A stretch of 64,000 nt of DNA from positions 5,952,001 to 6,016,000 of the forward strand of contig NZ_JACHDO010000001.1 of the NCBI RefSeq assembly GCF_014201115.1, given 5' to 3'. Source of the stretch: Nocardiopsis metallicus (GTDB lineage Bacteria; Actinomycetota; Actinomycetes; Streptosporangiales; Streptosporangiaceae). Positions 35,644 to 44,983 of this stretch are shown piece after piece. The notes beneath the pieces were generated by a model that had not been told where the DNA came from, did no database searches, and saw only the letters and a program-made list of their open reading frames with translations. The position numbers were made by a program, and so were the translations under genes. Each line of letters starts with the position of its first letter. The stretch's first letter is position 1.

Positions 35644-38238
35644 TCAGCCGCAGACGGCTCCGTTGAGGGTGAACCTCTCCGGTACGGCGTTGGCGACCCC
35701 GTCGGGCAGCGTGCCGATGAAGCCGAAGGTCGCCTCGCCGTCGGGTGCGATGGCCGCGTTCCACTCGGCGTCGCCCGCGGTCACCGCGTGTCCGGACTGG
35801 GTGAGCACACCGCTCCAGTGGCGGTCCAGGCTCTGCGCCCCGGGGAAGGACCAGGCCACCTCCCAGCCCTCGACCCGCACGTCCCCGGTGTTGCGTACGG
35901 TGATCTGGGTGTTGAAGCGCCCGGACCACTCACCGTGCACCACGTAGTCGACCTCGCAGGAGGCCGTAGCCGGGGAGGAGGCGTCGCCCTGGTCCGTCAC
36001 GAACGCGGACACCCAGGCCAGCGTGGAGTTCCAGTTGATGGTCAGCTCGTTGGTCGCCCACGAGTCGATGTGGTCGATGTAGCAGAACTGGGGCGCGCAT
36101 CCGGCCAGGTTGGCCTGGGCCACGGGGTCCCACGTCCCGGTGTCGGAGTTGGGTCCGCCGGACAACGTGCCCGCGGGTGGGTTGGGCAGGGCCGGGTCGA
36201 GCTGGTTGGCGTACCAGCGGCTGTGCTGGTTGACCGCGTCGTTGGTGCCGTATCCGGTCACGTAGGACTGGTTCAGGGCGTTGCGGCCGAGGATGTAGTC
36301 CATGCCCTCCAGTACCGCGTCGCGGAAGCGCGATTCGCCGGTGAGGTCGTACGCGGTGGCGACCACCACCAGGTTGTTGAGCACGAGGTTGTTGGAGCCC
36401 CAGGCGAAGACGCCGTCGTCCGGAGCGTAGGCCAGGCCGTAGGGGTGCTCCTCGACACTGGCCAGGTACTGTTCGGCCCCTTCGACGACCGAGGCGCGGA
36501 CCTCGTCGCGGTCGGGCAGACCGTTGGGAAGGGCAGCCAGCTGGAGACGGCCCAGCGGGGCGGTCCAGCGCCAGTCGAACCCGGAGGCGGTGAAGACGTC
36601 CTCTGTGTGCATCGGCGAGGAGGTCACCGCCTCCTCGTAGGTTCCGGCCCCGGTGGCCAGGTACAGCTCCGCAGCGGCCCAGTAGAACTCGTCGACCAGG
36701 GTGTCGTCGTCGTAGGGGCCGCCGCCCTCGCCGCCCGCCGCCGCGTACCGCTCGGGATTGGCTACGGCGGCCTCCCAGGCTGTCTCCGCGGCCGTCAGGC
36801 ACTCGGCCGCGAACTCGGTGTCGTATGGGGCGAACACCCGGGAGCACTGGGCCGCGGTCGCGGCCAGGTTCAGCGTGGCAGCCGTCGACGGCGGGTGCAG
36901 ATACCGGGGCTGGGGGTCGTCGGCGGGCATCAGGGGCAGGCCGGTCCAGCGCTCGTCGTGAACCTTGTGGTGCGCCATGCCCGCGAGCTCCTCACCCTCG
37001 GGAACCTGCATGGACAGGAGGAACTCCATCTGCCAGCGGGCCTCGTCCAGAACGTCCGGGACACCGTTGTCGCGCTCCGGGATCGCCAGGGAGGAGTCCG
37101 AAACCCGGTCGGGGTTACCGGTGGGCGCGGTGTGCGCGCGCTCGTAGACGCTCATCATCTGGTGCACCGAAATGCCGCCGTTGACCACGTACTTGCCGTG
37201 GTCGCCCGCGTCGTACCAGCCTCCGGACACGTCCAGGGCGTAGTCGCACGGCTCGGAGTGGTGACAGGTGACCTCGGTGTCGCCCTGGTTGGGCGCGACC
37301 CCCACGTGCCCGGCCTCGCGACCGTAACCCGGGGCGATCTCGTCGAGGATCTCGATACCGCTGCGCTGGGTGTAGTAGAACTCCAGGGCGTCGGTGGCCA
37401 GCTCCGCGTAGGGGTCGGCACTGATCGCGAAGGGATAGCTGGTCTCCCCGTCCGCGGTCAGCGTGTAGCCCTGGCCCGCCTCGGTGACGCCCCCGAAGTC
37501 CACGGTGTGCACGTTCTGGCCGGACGAGGAGTCCAGGCCGTACGGGACGGTGTCGCCTTCGGCCACGACCGCGCCGTCGGCGTCGGACAGCTCCCAGGGC
37601 AGGGAGTCCTCCGAGTCGGTGACCACGGTGGCGTTCTTGGGGCCGTGGGGGAGGTAAGCCACCTGGTTGACCCGCACCCGGGGCCCGGTGTCGGGCTGGT
37701 AGACCGGGGGCTCCGCCCCGCCGAGCAGCGACACGTCGTCCAGACAGAAGACCCAGTCCTCGGCGGCGCCGCCGATCTGGAAAGCGACCTGGGCGTCGTC
37801 CATGTCGGCCGAGGCGGTGAAGACGTACTCGTGGGAGGAGGTCTCGGCGGTGAGCACCGGCCGTTCGTCCAGCTGGGTCCGCCAGGGGTCGACGGGTTCC
37901 TGGATCAGGGCGCGGGCGGGGCGTCCGGCGCCGGAGGCGCTGAAGGAGAAGGCGTAGGACTCACCGGCCACGAGGGGGATGTCGTTCTGGCCGATGATCT
38001 GGTCCCAGGGGTCGCCGGTGCCGCCGGGGACGTCCACGCACAGGACTTCCTCGTCGGTGACTGCCAGGTCCAGTCCCTCGCTGGCCCACCAGCCGGTCGT
38101 GCCGTCGGAGAAGTCGCCGTTGGTGATCTGCTCGACGGGTTCCTCGTCGGCCTGCGCCGGGGGCGCCGCGAGGAGACTCGCACCTAGAGCGGCTGCTGCG
38201 CCGAGCGCCGTCATCCTTGTTCTGTGTGCCGGGTTCAC
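35644..38238 (-). CDS. Secreted GH9 endoglucanase, CBM4-Ig-GH9-CBM2
   Basis: 864 aa secreted cellulase. The signal peptide ends APPAQA (residue 30). Domains in order: CBM4/9-like (about 31-175), CelD N-terminal Ig-like (about 185-270, [17 protein letters not shown]), GH9 catalytic domain (about 275-755) and a C-terminal CBM2 (about 762-864, [18 protein letters not shown]). Catalytic residues are Asp343 and Asp346 in [14 protein letters not shown] and Glu731 in NELTINWNS. The layout recalls Thermobifida Cel9B without an obvious FnIII module. GTG 38238 has GGAAGG upstream. A CelR-type operator precedes the gene, so cellobiose induction is expected. Confidence 0.92.
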   Translation of the reverse strand: MNPAHRTRMTALGAAAALGASLLAAPPAQADEEPVEQITNGDFSDGTTGWWASEGLDLAVTDEEVLCVDVPGGTGDPWDQIIGQNDIPLVAGESYAFSFSASGAGRPARALIQEPVDPWRTQLDERPVLTAETSSHEYVFTASADMDDAQVAFQIGGAAEDWVFCLDDVSLLGGAEPPVYQPDTGPRVRVNQVAYLPHGPKNATVVTDSEDSLPWELSDADGAVVAEGDTVPYGLDSSSGQNVHTVDFGGVTEAGQGYTLTADGETSYPFAISADPYAELATDALEFYYTQRSGIEILDEIAPGYGREAGHVGVAPNQGDTEVTCHHSEPCDYALDVSGGWYDAGDHGKYVVNGGISVHQMMSVYERAHTAPTGNPDRVSDSSLAIPERDNGVPDVLDEARWQMEFLLSMQVPEGEELAGMAHHKVHDERWTGLPLMPADDPQPRYLHPPSTAATLNLAATAAQCSRVFAPYDTEFAAECLTAAETAWEAAVANPERYAAAGGEGGGPYDDDTLVDEFYWAAAELYLATGAGTYEEAVTSSPMHTEDVFTASGFDWRWTAPLGRLQLAALPNGLPDRDEVRASVVEGAEQYLASVEEHPYGLAYAPDDGVFAWGSNNLVLNNLVVVATAYDLTGESRFRDAVLEGMDYILGRNALNQSYVTGYGTNDAVNQHSRWYANQLDPALPNPPAGTLSGGPNSDTGTWDPVAQANLAGCAPQFCYIDHIDSWATNELTINWNSTLAWVSAFVTDQGDASSPATASCEVDYVVHGEWSGRFNTQITVRNTGDVRVEGWEVAWSFPGAQSLDRHWSGVLTQSGHAVTAGDAEWNAAIAPDGEATFGFIGTLPDGVANAVPERFTLNGAVCG

Positions 38239-38275
38239 GGGGGTCCTTCCGCTTGGGGGTAGCGGCCGGAAGCGC

Positions 38276-38289
38276 TGGGAGCGCTCCCA
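38276..38289 (-). promoter_or_regulatory. CelR/CebR operator
   Basis: TGGGAGCGCTCCCA, a perfect 14-bp palindrome, lies 38 bp upstream of the cellulase start. It is the operator known for the LacI-family CelR of Thermobifida and CebR of Streptomyces, released by cellobiose. No CelR gene is in this window. Confidence 0.92.
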
Positions 38290-38439
38290 AAAGTATCACC
38301 ATTCTTGTGTCCTGGGTCACCTCTGTCAACGGGTGCAATCGGAGGTTTCACAAGAGAGGGCCGCGTTCTGCCCCGGGTGGGGCGCGGACGGATCCGGGGG
38401 AGCGGAACAAGCCCCGGATGATGATCTCAGCGGGTTCGA

Positions 38440-38603
38440 TTGCGGGTGCCGCAGAGCCTGCGTTCCCCCGGGCGGCGGGAGCACCTGGAGATTGATCGGG
38501 GGTGGTCGCTCGGCTCCAGGTGATGTTCGAGCTGGGTGCGCATCGCCTTGTTGTCGCCGATCTGGCAGGTGAGGACGGCTTCGCCGATTACCCACCACAT
38601 CTG
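38440..38603 (-). pseudogene. Remnant of an XRE-DUF5753 regulator gene
   Basis: Minus-strand reading gives QMWWVIGEAVLTCQIGDNK and RTQLEHHLEPSDHP, then the frame shifts to INLQVLPPPGG. This matches the middle of the intact regulator at 46228-47082 (MWWVIDEPVLTCQIGGNK). The HTH end and C-terminus are missing. It lies just outside the left repeat of the integrated element, so it may come from an older insertion at the same site. Confidence 0.7.
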
Positions 38604-38614
38604 CAAACCGCGCG

Positions 38615-38755
38615 TATGACGGGAGCTGGGCGCGTCATCTGAGGCCCCGTGCACCCGCTGGTGCACCCTGAACGCGAAGACGGCCCCTGGCGTGCGAACC
38701 GTGTTCGCTGCTCAGGGGCCGTCTTTCTTACGGAGCGGATGACGGGAATCGAACC
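38615..38755. repeat. Left attachment repeat (attL)
   Basis: 141-bp direct repeat of 53401-53541, 9 mismatches and no gaps. The last 26 bp (38730-38755) are identical and hold the 3' end of tRNA-Gly, without the rest of the tRNA. A copy of the tRNA terminator hairpin is at 38680-38722. Confidence 0.85.
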
Positions 38756-38881
38756 GCCCACCGTGAGTGGCGTGACCTGCGTAAACACGAGAATCCGCAG
38801 GCAGTGGCGCTGACCATCACTCTGTTGCCCCTGGTTCCCCCACGTTGTGCCGCCCCCCGTGCACCGGGCGGGTGCACGACC

Positions 38882-38925
38882 TTCGTTGTTCTGGTGCACC
38901 CTCACGGGTGCACCAGAACAACGAA
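38882..38925. repeat. 20-bp perfect inverted repeat inside attL
   Basis: TTCGTTGTTCTGGTGCACCC (38882-38901), loop TCAC, then the exact complement (38906-38925). It carries GGTGCACC, a motif that recurs in both att repeats. The region from 38756 to 39283 has no other gene; AT content rises sharply after 38930. Confidence 0.75.
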
Positions 38926-39283
38926 TCGAACGTCACTCAGCGGCTTAAAATTCACGGAAGAGCAGGGATTTCGCTCGTTATGCGATGTTTCTTCCAACCC
39001 TGTCTAGGCCTTGTGATGCCGTCGGTGTCCACAGAAGGCCGCCACCGAATATCGGTTTCTATGGCAGTGGAGACGCAGCGGAGCTAGTTCGGGCTCCATT
39101 GGAGTACGGTTAGAACCCCTGAACATTAGAACGACTAGAGGACAGCTTAGCTAACCTCAAAATCCTCGGATTTAGTTTGTCCAGTCGAGTTGCTATTCCA
39201 CATTCCTGGATTAGTGCTTCCTCTTTCGGTTGCTTTAGGATAGCATGGCGCATGCGTTAACTAGATCGCTAAGGAGCTGAAGC

Positions 39284-39883
39284 GTGGCATATCCATCGGA
39301 GGATGAAATCCTGCGGTGTGATTCTGTTCTCACATGGATTGACGATAACTTTCTCAGAAATGACCCCTATTCTTTCAAGGATACTCCTGATGGATTTAGG
39401 TCTACTGCTGCTTTGATTGCGAACAGCTTGGAGGTGGATCGGAATGGCATTTTCTGTATCGGATCCGGTGCCATTGGGCTTTCCTTGAATCCATCCAAGG
39501 CGAAATTCGGTAAGCTGAAGAGGTTTGATATTGAATCTGATATAGATCTTGCTGTTATTTCTGAGTACCACTTTGAAACTGCATGGAGAGATCTGCGTAA
39601 AGCGTCTCAGCCGACGCTGGGTTACATGGAAGAGCTGGTAAGGGATAATATCTCATGGCAGAGAAGGCGCTTATTTGATGGAACGATTTTGGCTCATAAG
39701 CTACTCCCGGCTCTTTCTTTTGGGCCGAGCTGGATGACCGCTCTTGTTGGAGTAGAAGAGCACATTTCTAGACTGTTGGACCGAGAAATTTCTCTCGGTA
39801 TATGGATATATCGTGACTATTGGAGTCTTAGGAACTATGTATCCGACGGGCTGGTAAAATGCAGAAGGGGAATGTACGAATGA
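39284..39883 (+). CDS. Nucleotidyltransferase-like protein of a two-gene cassette
   Basis: 199 aa protein from a strikingly AT-rich stretch, unlike the flanking genes. The sequence has GSGAIGLS and then ESDIDLAVIS, the G-S...D-x-D signature of the polymerase-beta nucleotidyltransferase fold; the gap between the two motifs is longer than usual, so the assignment is tentative. GTG 39284 has AAGGAG seven bases upstream. The stop overlaps the ATG of the DUF262 gene (ATGA), so the two products are probably made together. The context suggests phage defence or a toxin module. Confidence 0.75.
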   Translation: MAYPSEDEILRCDSVLTWIDDNFLRNDPYSFKDTPDGFRSTAALIANSLEVDRNGIFCIGSGAIGLSLNPSKAKFGKLKRFDIESDIDLAVISEYHFETAWRDLRKASQPTLGYMEELVRDNISWQRRRLFDGTILAHKLLPALSFGPSWMTALVGVEEHISRLLDREISLGIWIYRDYWSLRNYVSDGLVKCRRGMYE

Positions 39884-41109
39884 CGCCTGAAGGTTCTCTT
39901 GCCTTTGATCCGCAGTTGGCTTCCACGCCTTCGAACCTGACGATTAATCACTTCTTCAGGCAGTACGCGGAAGGTGTGCTAATTCTAAGGCCTCCTTTTC
40001 AGCGAAACTTGGTTTGGAATACTGAACAGCAAGGGTTCTTGGTTGACTCGATTCTCAGGGGCCTTCCGGTTCCTGAAGTTTATATCCAAACTGAGACTTC
40101 GGCAGATGGAAGTGAGAGTACGATTGTTGTTGATGGTCAGCAGAGGATTTCGGCTTGCCTCAACTTTATTGAAGGTAAGATCAGGCTGGGTGGGGGTGAG
40201 GAGCTAGGTGATGAGTGGAGAGGTAAGACGTTCTCTGAGCTGGAGGAAGGTCTGCAGCGTAGATTCCGGAGCTACGAGCTTGTCGCGCGAAAATTGCCAA
40301 GTGTGGGAGATAATGTCCTTCGTGAGATATTCCGCCGCCTGAACAAAACTGTTGAGGCAATGGAACCCCAAGAGCTAAGGCATGCCGCCTACACTGGGCC
40401 ATTTGTAAAACTTATTGAACTGGCTTCGCAGAACTCACTATTTTCAGACTTGGGCCTTTTTTCTCCGAAGGACTATCTGCGCAGAAGAAGCGATGAATTC
40501 GTGGCGGAAATTTCCTATGCTGTAATTTCTGGAGCTTACCCAAACAAGAAAGACGGGCTTGATGAGCTGTTCCTTGCTTATGAAAAACAGGGTGTTCCTG
40601 CTGGAGTGATTGAGGATTTGGAGCGTCGATTTGGTCGTGTTATTTCAACGCTTTCTCCGATTGCCAGTCAGATGCGCCGGACTCGCTTTCGCAATAAATC
40701 AGATTTTTACACCCTTTTCGTCTTGTTGGCGAAAAAGGCGGAGCATCTCCCAGTCTCATCAGAAGCCCTATTGGATATTCTTCAAGACTTCTCTGAGAGG
40801 GTGAACACAATTAAACGTGGGGAGGGTGGTTCGGAAGCTTCAACAGGTATGTCGGAAGTTCAAAAAGACCAGGCTGCGAGTGCTTACTTGCGATCAGTCG
40901 AGCGCGCTGCCAGCGATCGACTCAGCCGTGTTCGGCGAGAGGAGGCTCTAGACCGTGTTCTCTCTGGGGTAGTGCAAGAGGGGGCCGAGTCGGCGCTATC
41001 AAGTTCAGATGCTTACTGGGTTCTTGAAGGATCAGGTTCTGAATCAGAAGACATGCAAAATGAATCGGAAGAGCGTGATCATGTCAGGGAAGTTCTATTG
41101 GGGGAATAA
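39880..41109 (+). CDS. DUF262 protein of the same cassette
   Basis: 409 aa protein with the DUF262 (GmrSD N-terminal-like, ParB/Srx fold) motifs LRPPFQRNLVW (residues 36-46) and VDGQQR (84-89); the DGQQR motif is linked to nucleotide use in this family. No DUF1524 HNH nuclease domain follows; the C-terminal half is helical and ends in an acidic Ser-rich tail. ATG 39880 overlaps the upstream stop; an ATG at 39859 would add seven residues. Low GC and codon use mark recent transfer. Confidence 0.85.
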   Translation: MTPEGSLAFDPQLASTPSNLTINHFFRQYAEGVLILRPPFQRNLVWNTEQQGFLVDSILRGLPVPEVYIQTETSADGSESTIVVDGQQRISACLNFIEGKIRLGGGEELGDEWRGKTFSELEEGLQRRFRSYELVARKLPSVGDNVLREIFRRLNKTVEAMEPQELRHAAYTGPFVKLIELASQNSLFSDLGLFSPKDYLRRRSDEFVAEISYAVISGAYPNKKDGLDELFLAYEKQGVPAGVIEDLERRFGRVISTLSPIASQMRRTRFRNKSDFYTLFVLLAKKAEHLPVSSEALLDILQDFSERVNTIKRGEGGSEASTGMSEVQKDQAASAYLRSVERAASDRLSRVRREEALDRVLSGVVQEGAESALSSSDAYWVLEGSGSESEDMQNESEERDHVREVLLGE

Positions 41110-41179
41110 AAAAGAATCAGGCCTAAATCAGTTGCATTAATGGGGAATTTTTTGGTGATTCTGAACTTAGGATGCCGGT

Positions 41180-41710
41180 GTGAGTACGCAATGGACGATC
41201 CACGGCGAGAAGCTGGTGGACGAGAACCGGCACATCCGACTGTCTACGGTCGACATCACCCTCCCGGACGGGGTGTCCTTCACGCAGTACGTCGTGGCCA
41301 TGCCCCCGGCCGCGATGACGCTGGTGGCCAACGACCAGCGAGAAGTGCTCCTGATGCGGCGGCACCGGTTCATCATCGACCGCTGGGTGTGGGAACTACC
41401 GGGCGGCTACGTGGACGGCGCGGAGGATATCGAGGCCGCAGCCGCCCGTGAGGTCGAGGAGGAGACCGGGTGGCGGCCTCGCTCGATGGAGCACATGGTG
41501 ACCTTCCAACCCGCGATCGGGTCGGTGGACCAACCCCAGATCATCTACCTGGCTCGCGGCGCTGACCTGACCGACACCCCTCCGGACATTAACGAGGCAC
41601 AGGAGATCCGCTGGTGGCCTCTGGAAGAGGCAGTGAAGATGATCGACCGCGGCGAGATCGTCGGTGCGTCCACGGTTGTGGCGGTCTACCGGACGCTCAC
41701 TCTCGTGTGA
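41180..41710 (+). CDS. NUDIX hydrolase (ADP-ribose pyrophosphatase-like)
   Basis: 176 aa NUDIX protein. The box GYVDGAEDIEAAAAREVEEE plus TGW fits Gx5Ex7REUxEExGU exactly. The N-terminal strand layout (LPDGVSFTQYVVAMPPAAM) is like ADP-ribose pyrophosphatases. GTG 41180 has AGGA seven bases upstream. Composition returns to high GC here. Its 3' end overlaps the convergent regulator gene by 14 bp. Confidence 0.9.
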   Translation: MSTQWTIHGEKLVDENRHIRLSTVDITLPDGVSFTQYVVAMPPAAMTLVANDQREVLLMRRHRFIIDRWVWELPGGYVDGAEDIEAAAAREVEEETGWRPRSMEHMVTFQPAIGSVDQPQIIYLARGADLTDTPPDINEAQEIRWWPLEEAVKMIDRGEIVGASTVVAVYRTLTLV

Positions 41711-43043
41711 CGGCCTCCCTGGCCCGCACGGTGAACTCCTCGACTGCGGGCGAGCTTTCGTGGGCGCGGAGGCGGTGGCCCAAGCCACGTAGGTAGGACA
41801 GGGCTCGGCGGGACTGCAATCCCTCGACCAGATCCAGGGCCTGGCCACCTATCCGGACGGCTTCTTCGGGTTCGTTGGGGGCGTGGGCTGTGGCGAGCAT
41901 CAGCAGGTTGAACGTGCGGCCGCGGACGTAGTCGGTGTTCATCTCCAGGGAACGTTCCGCGTACGCGGCGGTCTGGGTGTCGTCGTTCAGGGCGAGGAAG
42001 CAGTGCGCGACCTTCGCCGCGAGGTAAGCCTCATCGAAGTAGGCCAGCCACTCCGGAGGATCGGGATCCTCGGCCTCGAAAGCCTTCACCCCTGCGCCCA
42101 GGGAAACCGAGGTGGCTCGGTGGTCGGATAGGCCCGCGTGGCCGTGGGCCTCGATGAGGTGGCACTCGGCCATGAGCGCTGTGAGCCCGGTGCGGGTGGC
42201 TGCGGACTGGGCTGCCCGCGCAAGGTCCACCGCTTCGGCGGAGCGGCCGATGTAGGTGGCCTGGTGGCCCATCGCGGCGAGGATCTCGGCGCACAGGCCG
42301 TCGTCCTGCGCGGTCTTGGCCATGCGTAGCGCCTGCACCAGGTAGCGCTGGGCCAAGCCGTGTTGCTCGCAGTCGTAGGCCATCCACCCCACAGCCTTGG
42401 TCAGCTCGGCCGCCGCTGAGAACAGCTCCCGTCCGATCTCTTCGGTGTAGGTGCCGTGGAGGAGCGGGGTGACGTTGGCGTCGAGGTACTGCACGACGGT
42501 GCTGCGGATACGGCCCCCGCCCACGCGGTTGTCGAGGTCGCGGAAAGCCCGGGTCATTTGCCGGATGGCGGCGATTTCAGGGCGTCCGACCCGTGTTCGG
42601 CCCCGGTGCGCAGGGCCCGGGGAGGGCGGATGGGTGAGCCAGCGGGTGGTGGCGCTCGGGTAGGCGGCAGGGGAGTATCCGCCGAGCAGCACACGGCGGC
42701 GTTCGACGTCGGCCCGGTACAGCTGCCCAGCGGTGGAGATACCCGTGGTCCAGGAGAGCGGGAATTCCAGGGTGCGCTCGTCCCCGCCGGGTAGGCCGCA
42801 CTCTTGCGGGCTGACGGGGCGCCCCAGGGCCTCGGAGAGAACTCCGGAAATCAGCGCGGGGACCGGTTGTTGTGGCCGTTCCCCTTCCAACCAGCGGCGC
42901 ACGCTGTTGTGGTCGTAGGACAGTGAGAGCCCCAGCTCATCACCGCGCGAGACCACTCGGCGGGCGAGTCCCTTTGCGGGCATACCTGACTCGTCCAAGA
43001 GCTGCGCGAGTTGGGTGTTCGGCTGTTTGGGGGTGCGCGGCAC
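41697..43043 (-). CDS. TPR-containing HTH-type regulator
   Basis: 448 aa regulator of the actinobacterial XRE-TPR type. The N-terminus (LAQLLDESGMPAKGLARRV through DHNSVRRWLEGERPQQP) is a divergent HTH in which a partner or cell state is sensed by the C-terminal helical repeats (for example LAQRYLVQALRMAKTAQDD). GTG 43043 has GGAG six bases upstream. It is divergent from the kinase/HAD operon across a 211-bp gap and overlaps the NUDIX gene, so it probably controls one or both. Confidence 0.8.
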   Translation of the reverse strand: MPRTPKQPNTQLAQLLDESGMPAKGLARRVVSRGDELGLSLSYDHNSVRRWLEGERPQQPVPALISGVLSEALGRPVSPQECGLPGGDERTLEFPLSWTTGISTAGQLYRADVERRRVLLGGYSPAAYPSATTRWLTHPPSPGPAHRGRTRVGRPEIAAIRQMTRAFRDLDNRVGGGRIRSTVVQYLDANVTPLLHGTYTEEIGRELFSAAAELTKAVGWMAYDCEQHGLAQRYLVQALRMAKTAQDDGLCAEILAAMGHQATYIGRSAEAVDLARAAQSAATRTGLTALMAECHLIEAHGHAGLSDHRATSVSLGAGVKAFEAEDPDPPEWLAYFDEAYLAAKVAHCFLALNDDTQTAAYAERSLEMNTDYVRGRTFNLLMLATAHAPNEPEEAVRIGGQALDLVEGLQSRRALSYLRGLGHRLRAHESSPAVEEFTVRAREAVTRE

Positions 43044-43254
43044 GGCGTCTCCACAGTGTTTCCGCGGTGTCCGGGGGAGTGCAGTGTGGCACGCGCCTGG
43101 CCTGTGGGGAACGAAGTTGCGAAAACGCACGCCCCCTGTGCACTCCTTCGCTCTGGACTCACGCACGAACCCCGAGGCCGAGCCTTCTCGGCAGAGGCTC
43201 CCCGACGAGACGGTGAGATCTGTCCGAAGCTGCAGAAGAGGAAAGGGAACAGGC

Positions 43255-43998
43255 ATGACGACCACACTCGCCCCGTTCACGGTGGAGCTGCCCGACCACC
43301 GCTTCGACCCCCGCTGGGAACGCTTGCCCGGAATCACGGTGGACGGTTCCACGCTTACCGTTCAGCCCGAGGACTACTTCTTCCGTCTGGAGTCCACCGG
43401 CTGGCGTGTCGTCGACTGGCAGACCGTCACTGATCGGATGCTGCCTCTGGAGGAGTCCTCCGACGAAGCCCTGGAACAGAAGGCGCTGCGGTTCATCGAG
43501 GACCATGTCCGCATCACCCACGACCCTGCCGAGGTGCTGGGGATCGCCTGGAAGGTCTACAGCTACCTCTTCCGCACCGAACACCTGCCCACCCTGGACG
43601 TCCCCGGGATCACCGCCGAACACCTGAGGATCCTTGCGGAGGTGTCCACGCTCACCGCGCTCAACAAGGTCGACGCCGACGGCCGAATCTCCGTAGTCGG
43701 ACCCGCCTGGTTCTTCGGCGACACCGCACGCGTGGTCTACGACTTGGACGAGCCCACCGTGCAGGCCCTGGACGAGGTCTTCCACGGCGGCCTGTTCAAC
43801 GAGAACCGCAGGATCGAGTCGATCAAGGCCCACACCGCCCTGGGCGGTCGGCTCGTGCACGGCTGCCAGTCCACCCCCTCCCAGAAGGGCGGCGTGGTCG
43901 CGGCCTACGGCACCCCCATGGGCCGCTTCCGTGACGAACTCGCCCAGTTCCGCGACCAGTGGATCCAGGCCGTGCGCTCCTACGGCTCCACCACCTGA
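43255..43998 (+). CDS. Hypothetical protein of the kinase/HAD cluster
   Basis: 247 aa protein that I do not recognise. ATG 43255 follows GAAAGGGAA. It is rich in aromatic residues near the N-terminus (PEDYFFRLESTGWRVVDW) and has no signal peptide or membrane segment. It is the first gene of a four-gene run (43255-45977) divergent from the TPR regulator. Confidence 0.7.
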   Translation: MTTTLAPFTVELPDHRFDPRWERLPGITVDGSTLTVQPEDYFFRLESTGWRVVDWQTVTDRMLPLEESSDEALEQKALRFIEDHVRITHDPAEVLGIAWKVYSYLFRTEHLPTLDVPGITAEHLRILAEVSTLTALNKVDADGRISVVGPAWFFGDTARVVYDLDEPTVQALDEVFHGGLFNENRRIESIKAHTALGGRLVHGCQSTPSQKGGVVAAYGTPMGRFRDELAQFRDQWIQAVRSYGSTT

Positions 43999-44060
43999 AC
44001 AACCAGGCCCGCCGGGGCCCGCGCGGCCCCGGCGCTTCGATCGCGAGAAAGGGAGTGTTC

Positions 44061-44972
44061 GTGCACACCCAGGACATCGACCGGCTGCGCCAGGAGGTCA
44101 CCAGCGCTGCGGGGGTCGACAGTACTTCGGCGGAGGTCCTGCACAGCTGGGCGCTCTCGCACGTGGAACGCCTCCACACCCCTGATGGTGGGACGGTGAT
44201 CTTCAAGTACGCCAGTGAACCCTTCACTCACGAGGATCAGGCCCTCATCGCCGCCCGCCAGGCCGGGGTCGACGTTCCCTGGGTGCTCACCTCGACCCGG
44301 AGTGGCACCACGTTGGGGATGCTCCTGGAGGACCTGGGCCAACCCTGCCGCCAGGCCAGTGACGACGACGGGGTGGCTGCAGCCCGGCAACTGCACTCGG
44401 CCGCTGTCCCCGACTTCCTCTCACCCGGAGACACCGACTGGCTGGCCTCACTGCCCGGCCGGGCACTGCGCACCCTGACCGTGCTGCACGAGAACAACCG
44501 CTGGGCCGACACCGCCGACCTCAAAACCGCTCTGAGGTTGCTGGAGAAGGCGGCACCGGCCAGGGCGCAGGGCGCCGCGCTGGCCCCGTTCGGGTGGGTG
44601 CACTCGGAGTTCCACCCCACCAGCCTGCTCATCAGCCCGGGCCGGGTGTACATGTACGACCTCGCCCGTGCCTTCCACGGGCCCGGCCTGCTCGACCTGG
44701 CCTCCTGGCACGGCACCATCGACCCCGCCGACCCTGACCGCACCCGCGCCCTGCTCGAACGCTACGTCCAGGCCGCAGGCCCCGAGGAAACCCTGGCTGA
44801 TCGGGGCGGGCTGTCCGCTCAGGACTGGGCGCTGGGCTGGCACCGGGTGTGGATCGTCGAGTGGTACCTCGCCCAGGCCGCGCTGTGGATCGCCCATGAA
44901 CCCGATGACCACATGTACGCCCGGGTCGTGGGCACGCATATCGAAGAAGCGGTCCGGCTCCTCAACGTCTGA
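44061..44972 (+). CDS. Phosphotransferase (APH)-like protein, altered catalytic loop
   Basis: 303 aa protein with the aminoglycoside-phosphotransferase/kinase fold. TVIFKYAS supplies a probable ATP-site Lys. The Brenner-type loop, usually HGDxHxxN, reads HSEFHPTSLL, with Glu for Asp and Ser for Asn; the DFG-like Asp is in YMYDLARAF. The enzyme may be altered or inactive. GTG 44061 has AAAGGGAG upstream. It starts 62 bp after the previous gene and ends 11 bp before the HAD gene. Confidence 0.75.
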   Translation: MHTQDIDRLRQEVTSAAGVDSTSAEVLHSWALSHVERLHTPDGGTVIFKYASEPFTHEDQALIAARQAGVDVPWVLTSTRSGTTLGMLLEDLGQPCRQASDDDGVAAARQLHSAAVPDFLSPGDTDWLASLPGRALRTLTVLHENNRWADTADLKTALRLLEKAAPARAQGAALAPFGWVHSEFHPTSLLISPGRVYMYDLARAFHGPGLLDLASWHGTIDPADPDRTRALLERYVQAAGPEETLADRGGLSAQDWALGWHRVWIVEWYLAQAALWIAHEPDDHMYARVVGTHIEEAVRLLNV

Positions 44973-44983
44973 CGGGATGTGTG

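Noticed and set aside
38734-38757. A second tRNA-Gly at the left end
   Set aside because: Only the last 22 bases match; the anticodon and D arms are absent, so it is an attachment-site remnant.
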